In this document: positions 1-6,858 of the stretch, piece by piece
Layout of the letters: every line of letters begins with the position of its first letter
How positions within the stretch are numbered: position 1 is the first letter of the stretch
NCBI RefSeq assembly: GCF_003130405.1
Contig: NZ_QEAS01000005.1
Coordinates: forward strand, 242,196-306,195
DNA from: Pararcticibacter amylolyticus
GTDB lineage: Bacteria; Bacteroidota; Bacteroidia; Sphingobacteriales; Sphingobacteriaceae
Length of the DNA stretch: 64,000 bases
Direction: 5' to 3'
Position numbers and translations under genes: made by a program
Notes under the pieces: model-generated
The model's input: only the letters and a program-made list of their open reading frames with translations
Database searches by the model: none
Told to the model about the DNA's origin: nothing

Positions 1-1452
1 CGACAAAACTCCATATAACTTATTGTTAAATGTATGCTTCCAGCTTAAAGCCATGTTTCTGTTATTGTACTGAAAGGTGGTATCTGTTGCCAGATTAGAT
101 TTATCACTGCTCAGATAGGCCGTTGCATAAAAATTGTTTTTCTCATTATGCTGGTGGCTGACCTGAAGATTCACATCATAGAAACTTGCTTTTGCATTGT
201 GATACCCTGCATTATCCGGCAAAAGCTTCATAATCCAGTTTGAATACGTGGTTCTGCCTCCTAAAATGAAAGAAGTCCGGTCTTTGATCAGAGGGCCTTC
301 TATATTTAGCCGGCTGGTGATCAAACCTATTCCCGCTGTTCCGGTAAACTGTTTTTTATTCCCTTCCCGGCCTGTGAGTTCAAGTACAGAAGACAGTCTT
401 CCGCCATATTTAGCTGGAATGCTGCTTTTATATAGTCTGACGTCTCTGATTACTTCTGGATTAAAAGCCGAAAAAAAACCAAAAAAGTGGGATGGATTAT
501 AAACGGTAGTATTATCGAAAAGGATAAGATTTTGATCTGTTGATCCTCCTCTGACATTAAATCCGGTACTGGATTCGCCTACTGATTTTACTCCCGGCAA
601 CGTGAGAATGACCCTTAGAATGTCAGCTTCTCCGAAAACAGTCGGCACCTCTTTGATTGTTTTGATGTCAAGTTTCTCAATACCCATCGCAGTACGTCTG
701 ATATTGGAAGTTTTATCTGTCGTTATAACCACTTCCTTTAAGGAAAAAGGTTCGTCCTGCATAGCAATGTCTAGTTTTCCATCACCATTTAACTGGATTA
801 TACGGCGAGTATCTTTTAATCCAACTGATTTAACACTTAATTCATGCCGTCCCTTAGGCAGGGTGAGTGAATAAAAGCCGAAAGCATCTGTTAATGTGCC
901 AATCCGGGGTTTACCTGTAAAAATTGCTACACCGCTTACGGGTTCTCCTGTACCTGCATTCTTGATATATCCTGCTATCGTTGCGCTGGTTTTTGTCTGA
1001 TTAAAGTTGTTTCCAATAGTATATAGCTTGTGTTCTATTGTTGCCAGGGTCGAAACTGGCTTTGACTGGGGATTTGTTGTAGGCAGTGGGCTGCCGGACA
1101 TCTTTTCTGGCATACGTTTTCCTGTGAACTGAGAGGGGAGGAGCGTTTTTACCGGTGTGTCCCTGGTTACGAAAATAACATGCCCTAAAAGAGCATAACG
1201 ATAGCGCGTTCCAGAGAATACGCTGTCAAGAATACCTGTTACTGAAGTGTTTTTCAAAGTCACGGAAATGATCAAACTATCCTCAACGAATGCTTCGTAG
1301 TAAAAATGGCAGGCAGTCTGGGATTCGATCTGTCTTACCAATTCCCGAAACGGTTGATGGCTGAGACTGACATTGATCGTGTTATTTTCCTGTCCTCTTA
1401 ATCCTGATATAAACAGGATAAGAATGGTGATTAGAATATAAAATCTCTTCAT
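1..1452 (-). CDS. TonB-dependent receptor with STN and carboxypeptidase-regulatory domains (partial, 3' end cut)
   Basis: This frame is open from an ATG at 1452 to the window edge, giving 484 codons and no stop, so only the N-terminal part is seen. In order I read a signal peptide (residues 1-20), an STN/secretin-like domain (about 21-105), a low-complexity linker, a carboxypeptidase-regulatory-like beta-sandwich (about 155-240, with AGYIKNAGTGEPVSG and VVITTDK) and a TonB plug with GFNVRGGSTDQNLILFDN followed by early barrel strands. Such proteins import siderophores, peptides or sugars across the outer membrane using TonB energy; the substrate here cannot be read. The start overlaps the upstream gene by ATGA, so the two are translationally coupled. 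It is not a SusC, because the plug lacks the SusC signature and no SusD follows in view. It lies beyond the terminator of the xylan operon and has no copy of the shared operator, so I infer a separate function. Confidence 0.9.
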   Translation of the reverse strand, partial: MKRFYILITILILFISGLRGQENNTINVSLSHQPFRELVRQIESQTACHFYYEAFVEDSLIISVTLKNTSVTGILDSVFSGTRYRYALLGHVIFVTRDTPVKTLLPSQFTGKRMPEKMSGSPLPTTNPQSKPVSTLATIEHKLYTIGNNFNQTKTSATIAGYIKNAGTGEPVSGVAIFTGKPRIGTLTDAFGFYSLTLPKGRHELSVKSVGLKDTRRIIQLNGDGKLDIAMQDEPFSLKEVVITTDKTSNIRRTAMGIEKLDIKTIKEVPTVFGEADILRVILTLPGVKSVGESSTGFNVRGGSTDQNLILFDNTTVYNPSHFFGFFSAFNPEVIRDVRLYKSSIPAKYGGRLSSVLELTGREGNKKQFTGTAGIGLITSRLNIEGPLIKDRTSFILGGRTTYSNWIMKLLPDNAGYHNAKASFYDVNLQVSHQHNEKNNFYATAYLSSDKSNLATDTTFQYNNRNMALSWKHTFNNKLYGVLS

Positions 1453-2195
1453 AGGTTCGGAGGGATAGAGTCATGATGACTCAATAGTCTTACCATTGAA
1501 TCCTCGAAGTTTTTTTTAAAATCCAGATGCTCCTTCTTAATATAGTTCTGATTCTCGTTTTGGGTTCGGTGCAGGAGTTTCAGCAGATCTTTTTTGCTTT
1601 TAACCTGGGTATAGGCGGAGTCTTTTAAAATGTAATATTTGCTTTTCTCGGATATGTTTTTTTTGACCTTATATTCGTCAGCTGTTTCGCTGATTGTTTT
1701 CGTTCTTTTTGCCAGTAATCTTGTTTTTCCATCATAAATTAAATCGTAATAGCCGGGAGGAAAACCGGTATGTGGGGAAGAGTCTGGCTTTATATGAATA
1801 AATTTATGCTGATGTATACTGAAGGAATCTACGTATTGAGGCCAGATTATAATACCACCAACCTTATCGTAATTCAAAAGTACCAGCTGATCCCGGAACA
1901 GATCATACATAAGGTTTAAATCTTTGTAAATGCGTCCTTCATATACGATTGAACCCCTGGAATACTGGTTACTCTGAAATAAGGTATGGCCTCCATTGTC
2001 CAGATTTAATAATGGCCTGTACATTTTTCCGTTGTATATGCGGGCTCCGCTGTTCAGTTGTCCAGCGTATATTTCAGAGATATGTTGTTCTGCCCTGGCT
2101 ACGAATGTACTGTCAGTTAAAGTCTGTGCGAAAATGTAACTGGCTGAAACCGGAAGAATAAGAACACAACCGAGGATTTGCCTGATGATCTTCAT
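1449..2195 (-). CDS. Secreted protein of unknown function, coupled to the TonB receptor
   Basis: This 248-residue protein has a clear signal peptide (residues 1-23, ending SYIFAQ) and no membrane segment or lipobox after it, so it should be periplasmic or exported. I do not recognise a family. The middle is rich in aromatic and charged residues and resembles a beta-rich fold, with NGKMYRPLLNLDNGGHTLFQ and several YxG/GRIYKDL elements. The C-terminal third (about 170-248) is lysine-rich and probably helical. It sits directly upstream of the TonB receptor with an ATGA overlap, so the pair is likely made in fixed ratio, and the protein may assist or partner the receptor. Small exported proteins of unknown function often precede STN-type TonB receptors in Bacteroidota; a specific role would be speculation. 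Confidence 0.8.
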   Translation of the reverse strand: MKIIRQILGCVLILPVSASYIFAQTLTDSTFVARAEQHISEIYAGQLNSGARIYNGKMYRPLLNLDNGGHTLFQSNQYSRGSIVYEGRIYKDLNLMYDLFRDQLVLLNYDKVGGIIIWPQYVDSFSIHQHKFIHIKPDSSPHTGFPPGYYDLIYDGKTRLLAKRTKTISETADEYKVKKNISEKSKYYILKDSAYTQVKSKKDLLKLLHRTQNENQNYIKKEHLDFKKNFEDSMVRLLSHHDSIPPNL

Positions 2196-2303
2196 GACAA
2201 TGTAGCTTTATAAAATAATGGTTAGTATAATAGTTAAGCCGCTTCCTGGAGCACACAAAAGGGATAGAGTTAGTTGAAGGAAAATAGTAAGAGATAAGTT
2301 AAG

Positions 2304-2338
2304 ATACCGGGAGAAATCCCTGAAGACACTCCCGGTAT
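2304..2338 (-). terminator. Terminator-like hairpin after the xus operon
   Basis: A perfect 10-bp inverted repeat (ATACCGGGAG / CTCCCGGTAT) with a 15-nt loop lies 22 bp after the GH10 stop codon. Read on the minus strand it is followed by a T-rich but interrupted tract. It marks the end of the 14908-2360 transcription unit and separates it from the 2195-1 gene pair. Confidence 0.55.
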
Positions 2339-2359
2339 TACAAACTCAGAACAGTTCTG

Positions 2360-4045
2360 TTACTTACCTTTTAATCCTTCTGCAACACCGGTATATGCCG
2401 GTTTGCGTGTAAAGTCCTCTGTCCATAAACCGACCGGCTGACCTGCACGCCAGCTTGAATTAGCAGGGCTGTCAGTCGGGCTCCAGATTGTGAGCCCATA
2501 TCGTTTGCTTGCTGGAATGAGCTCAAAGTATTTGTCGATTACATATTTGTACATATCAGCCTGCGCTTTGTATTGCTCAGCTGTTGCAAGGGCTGCAGTG
2601 ACGTTTTCACCCAAACCAATATCCAGTTCTGATACTTTAATATACTTACCCGTTGCAGCAAGCAAGGTGAACATTTCTGCAATTTTACCTTTGTCACTAT
2701 TAATTGATATATGCATTTGCGTACCTATACCGTCTACTCGTGCACCCTTACTTTCTATGTATTCTACATAAGCAATGAGTCCCCGGCATTTATCCAGACT
2801 ATATTCCAGGTTATAATCATTTATAAATAATTTATCACCGGTATTACAGTGTTCCCGCGCAATTTTGAAGGCTTCTGCAGCATAGTCTTTACCCATGTAA
2901 TCCTGCCAATAGAATTCATCTGCAGCCAGGGTCTTTCCTAATCCGGTTTTCAGCTCATTAGGCCGCCCGTCATCCATAGGTTCGTTTACAACATCCCATG
3001 CCTTCACATAGGATTTACATGTATCAACCATACCGGAAATGAATTGCTGTAAAGCATTCGTGATAATGGTTTTCTTTTCTTCCGCAGTTCTTTCAATCGT
3101 TTGAGCGCCTCCGGTTTCATCGTACTTCTTCAGGGTTATATTATCAAAGTAGTAGTTGGTGGCGTTTTTTCCCAAATTGAAGGCAATGGCTCCGCAGTCT
3201 GCCATGTTCGTGGAAACGGTAATTGTTTTGGTATATCTTGTCCAGGAACTTGTGAATGGGATGCTTCCAAAAAAATCATAATGTTTATATGAGTAGGGGA
3301 CGACATGCGCTTGGGTGGGAATACTGACATTTGCATCTGCCCTGACATCCATGCTAAGTTCGTACTGTTCTCCTGTTTTCACAGCAGGGCTAAACTTGAT
3401 AAAGAACTGGGCGTCCCAATCGTTTGGACGAACACTCTCATTGGTTATTTTCAAGGCCCTTCCTTGTCCTCCAGCTCCCTGTCCTGCCGCTGTAAAGGAT
3501 AATATCGCATTAGTGTTCGCTTCGTAATTTGAACGATCGTCTGACTCAAAATTATTGCTGGTAACCGGAACCCATGCAGGTATACCGTTTCCCGGTATTA
3601 TAATTGGTGCGATTAATTTTTTTAAATAGGAGGCATTTTGATTAGCATGCCAGCAGAGCGTGTGTCCATAAACGTCTATTCCTGCATTCTTTGCAGTTTT
3701 TAGTAAAGCCTTTATGGTTGTCAGATCTAATCTGCCGTTATCTCTCACCACTGCGCCATGTTTCATCTCATAACCCAGCACTATTTCGTTAAAATTGGTA
3801 TTCGCCAGGCGATACTTCACTCCTTTATTTTCATATTCTGTAAGAGAGAGAGCTACGCCGAATTTGAAACCTGGGTTCGCTTCCGTATTCAGATAGGTTT
3901 TTAGGGGCTGATAAGCATCGATTATTTCCTGCTGATCAAAACTTGCCGGTTTGTCTACATGATAATCTGCAAATTCATGTTTACTGCAGGAAGCCATCAC
4001 CGCAGTGAAGGTAACTCCTGCTGCTATTTTATATAAATATTTCAT
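2360..4045 (-). CDS. GH10 endo-1,4-beta-xylanase lipoprotein with a CBM inserted in the catalytic barrel
   Basis: This 561-residue enzyme cuts internal xylan bonds and is probably held on the cell surface. A lipobox ends at Cys20 (AVMASC). GH10 motifs are split: GHTLCWH near residue 120 is followed by about 150 residues of foreign beta-sandwich (roughly 155-310) resembling CBM4/9/22 family modules, after which the barrel resumes. The acid/base Glu355 lies in WDVVNEPMDDG and the nucleophile Glu473 in VSELDIG, so it should be active. This inserted-CBM layout is known from Prevotella and Bacteroides surface xylanases such as Xyn10C. It is the last gene of the SusC-SusD-SusC-SusD-DUF1735 operon, the same position xyn10C has in Prevotella, and 21 bp follow the upstream stop. 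It would make the oligosaccharides that the SusCD pairs bind. Confidence 0.95.
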   Translation of the reverse strand: MKYLYKIAAGVTFTAVMASCSKHEFADYHVDKPASFDQQEIIDAYQPLKTYLNTEANPGFKFGVALSLTEYENKGVKYRLANTNFNEIVLGYEMKHGAVVRDNGRLDLTTIKALLKTAKNAGIDVYGHTLCWHANQNASYLKKLIAPIIIPGNGIPAWVPVTSNNFESDDRSNYEANTNAILSFTAAGQGAGGQGRALKITNESVRPNDWDAQFFIKFSPAVKTGEQYELSMDVRADANVSIPTQAHVVPYSYKHYDFFGSIPFTSSWTRYTKTITVSTNMADCGAIAFNLGKNATNYYFDNITLKKYDETGGAQTIERTAEEKKTIITNALQQFISGMVDTCKSYVKAWDVVNEPMDDGRPNELKTGLGKTLAADEFYWQDYMGKDYAAEAFKIAREHCNTGDKLFINDYNLEYSLDKCRGLIAYVEYIESKGARVDGIGTQMHISINSDKGKIAEMFTLLAATGKYIKVSELDIGLGENVTAALATAEQYKAQADMYKYVIDKYFELIPASKRYGLTIWSPTDSPANSSWRAGQPVGLWTEDFTRKPAYTGVAEGLKGK

Positions 4046-4066
4046 TTCGATATCTTTAGTATAAAA

Positions 4067-5035
4067 CTATTGGCTAACGGGGGTGAAAGTTTCCATTTTA
4101 ACTCCGCGGTCACGCATGACGAGGGTATCAGCTGAAGATACATGCATGTTTGTCAGGTCAACTTCATATTGGAGGTAAAGTGCGTCTCTGTCCTTCGCTC
4201 CCCAGCTGTTTTTTTCCCCTCTCTTTAAAAATTTTCCGCTCCCGCTGGCCGTGAAGGTATTATCTCCGTTTGTAATAGTACAATTGCCCGATCCATCGAA
4301 ATTCAGGAGGAGCTTACATGTAATGTTCTGGTTATTCTGATCTTTAAATATCACAGGAAATTCTGCTATTGCAAGCGACCGTGTTTTGAGGGCGGAGACT
4401 TCATCATCTTCCACATATTTCTGGTGTCTTGTGATTGTCTTATTTAATGCATTGTTGCCGTTTTTCCCGGTTACCACATCTTTGCCTCTACGAAGATAGT
4501 TCCCATGCCACGAATTAATATATTTTAATGCATACAGCACATAGTTCTTACCTGCCAGCATCGAATCCGCATTTGTTACATTCATCATTTTTAAAGGAAT
4601 AACATACGTGTTCTTTAACGAAAGCGGGTCGGCAAAAAAGGCATCTGTTAACTGTACCTGTATGCCACCTGTTATTTCCCCTTTGGGAATTACAATCTTG
4701 TCGGAAGCTAAAGTATAGTAGTTTGACGGCATGGGAATGATGTTTCCGCCACTGTTAAAGGCCATATTTGCAGCAATAGAATTATCTACACTTACTCCGA
4801 TAGTTACGTCCTTTTTGTTTTCGTATACCCCTCCTAAGGTTGCCATGATGTCACACTTATGTTCATTATCGAGTGAGGTATCAAAAACATCCTCACCCAG
4901 TGTGATTGTTCTCACTGGTCCCTGGTACGCAAAATATACCGACTGAAACTCATAATCGTCAAACTCCCAGTTACTGTTTTTGCAGGAGCTCAAAGAAACT
5001 GAGGCTGCCAGCATCATCCATAATATCTTTCTCAT
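4067..5035 (-). CDS. xusE: DUF1735-type surface glycan-binding lipoprotein (XusE-like)
   Basis: This is a 322-residue lipoprotein with its lipobox at SLSSC (Cys19). The N-terminal half (about 30-165) fits the DUF1735/BT_3987-type beta-sandwich found on surface proteins next to SusD, including the typical segment with PSNYYTLASDKIVIPKGE. The C-terminal half (about 170-322) is a second beta-rich domain, probably the DUF5627-type partner, with FDGSGNCTI and LYLQYEVDLT. No catalytic motif is visible, so it most likely binds xylan beside the SusCD complexes. It lies between the second SusD and the GH10 gene, exactly where xusE lies in the Prevotella xus locus; the symbol rests on this position and domain type, not on an alignment. 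Confidence 0.8.
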   Translation of the reverse strand: MRKILWMMLAASVSLSSCKNSNWEFDDYEFQSVYFAYQGPVRTITLGEDVFDTSLDNEHKCDIMATLGGVYENKKDVTIGVSVDNSIAANMAFNSGGNIIPMPSNYYTLASDKIVIPKGEITGGIQVQLTDAFFADPLSLKNTYVIPLKMMNVTNADSMLAGKNYVLYALKYINSWHGNYLRRGKDVVTGKNGNNALNKTITRHQKYVEDDEVSALKTRSLAIAEFPVIFKDQNNQNITCKLLLNFDGSGNCTITNGDNTFTASGSGKFLKRGEKNSWGAKDRDALYLQYEVDLTNMHVSSADTLVMRDRGVKMETFTPVSQ

Positions 5036-5073
5036 TATTTCTAAGTTGTAATCTACTCTTGTTTAATTAATGG

Positions 5074-6828
5074 TTATCGCCACCCTGCATTTTGAACCAG
5101 GTTATTGTACTTTAGCGTCTCACTGTAGGGTATAGGTCCGTAAATCATATAGCTTTGATATGCCCTGTTTTCCACGTTGATGGTGTTGAAGTTGCCTCCG
5201 GATATGCTCACACCTTTTACCTCTTCGTTTAAATTCGCGTTCCATCTCCGCAAATCCCAGAAACGAAAACCCTCAAAACATAGCTCCAGTCGTCTTTCGT
5301 TTCGGATCAATTCTCTCATGGCATTTTTATCACTTTTAATCGATTCCAGATATGGATCTCCGTTAGAAACTCCTACGCCTGCCCGTCTTCTGATCGCTTT
5401 GATCACGTCGTAGGCAGAGTAACTATGCCCTCCGGTTGCTAACGGCCCCCATGCTTCATTCGCTGCTTCTGCATAAGCCAGGTAAATCTCCGTATACCGG
5501 ATATGCGGATTGAAGTGTTTCTGCGTCGTGGTAGAAGTGGGATTAAGATTAACATCCTGCCTGAGCAACTTCTTCAGGTAATAACCAGTACGCGTAGACG
5601 TCTCTACTTTATTTAAACCGTCATTGGTCGTTCCGTCTGCAGAAGTATTGATCGGCGTATTGGATGTTCCTGCAGTACCGCCATTTATAAGAATATACAG
5701 GTTTAATCTGGGATCACGGCCGTTATAAGGAGACGAAGCGTTAAAGCCGCTGTTGGTTAAATCTGTAATCGGGTATCCATTTGCCATTGGGAAGGCATTT
5801 ACCAGGTTTTGAGAAGGGTTAACCCGTCCGTTTCCGTTCAGCGTTGGGGGAAAATTATCCCTCTCCAGGTCGTTACTGGTACCGACATTTCCTCTCCACA
5901 ATATTTCAGTAGGATTAGCGCCTGCAGCCAGACCGTCTATACCACCGGTGCTGTTGTACCAGACGAGGTCGTTGCTCGTCATATTAGTTATTCCCCCCCT
6001 TAAATCAAGGACTTCTGCTGCAAAATTAGCCGCCTGCTCCCATTTGGTGACGTTTCCGGTATTATAAGCGGGACTTGCAGCCAGCAAGGCGGCTCTAACC
6101 CTGATGCCTTTAGCAATGCGGGCTGTCATACGACCCATGAAACTCGCCCCGAAGACTCGATGATAATCATCGGCGCTCGTTCCGGTGTATTTAGCCGGCA
6201 CTGGTGAATCGTCTTTGTAATCCAGGGGAAGCAGTTCTTCCGCCTTGTCAAGATCAGAGTAAAGCTGTTGTAAACATGCATCAAAAGTTGCCCTGGGTTG
6301 GTTAAAGTCTGATGCAACGGTTTCATTCTCCTGCAATAAAGGAACTCCGAGCAATTCACCGCTTTCTGTTTTTCCTCCATGGGATTGAAGAAGATAGAAC
6401 ATAAACAATGCCCTGAGTCCGTATGCTTCACCTTTCATCCTGTCGTTGAACATGGTACGGATAATTGGTTCTCTCGCCCAATCTACACTATCGGATACTG
6501 CAAAGAACTGGTTTAGATACTGAATAGCTGACCGGCTGTTTCTCCATTGATCTACCGGGTTATTCATGGCGGTCCATTGTCCTGTTGCCATCTTAAGGAA
6601 ACCATTGTTCCTATCGTTACTTACAGCGTTATCAGTAGCCACGTCATTAAATGACCATGAATTTGTCGGGAGCCTTGTGTACCCGTTAAGCAACAAGCCC
6701 TGGGCATAGGCCGCATTATCGTAGGCGTTTTTCAGCTCAAGATTGTTTTCTATTTCCGGTTCAAACATATCCTTGCAACTGCTGAATACAAACAATGCTG
6801 ATAAACAGATTAATACTATTTTTTTCAT
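5074..6828 (-). CDS. xusD: SusD/RagB-like nutrient-binding outer-membrane lipoprotein (second pair)
   Basis: This 584-residue protein is the surface-exposed lid that binds oligosaccharides and passes them to its SusC partner. A lipoprotein signal ends at Cys19 (FVFSSC). The SusD fold is seen in the N-terminal helical TPR-like part (NAYDNAAYAQGLLLNGY, then GEAYGLRALFMFYLLQSHGG) and the C-terminal RagB signature, where RYTEIYLAYAEAANEA is followed by VIKAIRRRAGV and ELIRNERRLELCFEGFRFWD. It follows its SusC by 30 bp and precedes the DUF1735 gene by 38 bp. Its likely ligand is a decorated xylo-oligosaccharide, inferred from the enzymes in the same operon. The length is normal for the family. Confidence 0.93.
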   Translation of the reverse strand: MKKIVLICLSALFVFSSCKDMFEPEIENNLELKNAYDNAAYAQGLLLNGYTRLPTNSWSFNDVATDNAVSNDRNNGFLKMATGQWTAMNNPVDQWRNSRSAIQYLNQFFAVSDSVDWAREPIIRTMFNDRMKGEAYGLRALFMFYLLQSHGGKTESGELLGVPLLQENETVASDFNQPRATFDACLQQLYSDLDKAEELLPLDYKDDSPVPAKYTGTSADDYHRVFGASFMGRMTARIAKGIRVRAALLAASPAYNTGNVTKWEQAANFAAEVLDLRGGITNMTSNDLVWYNSTGGIDGLAAGANPTEILWRGNVGTSNDLERDNFPPTLNGNGRVNPSQNLVNAFPMANGYPITDLTNSGFNASSPYNGRDPRLNLYILINGGTAGTSNTPINTSADGTTNDGLNKVETSTRTGYYLKKLLRQDVNLNPTSTTTQKHFNPHIRYTEIYLAYAEAANEAWGPLATGGHSYSAYDVIKAIRRRAGVGVSNGDPYLESIKSDKNAMRELIRNERRLELCFEGFRFWDLRRWNANLNEEVKGVSISGGNFNTINVENRAYQSYMIYGPIPYSETLKYNNLVQNAGWR

Positions 6829-6858
6829 GTCTTTACATTTTATTATACCGGAACTGAC

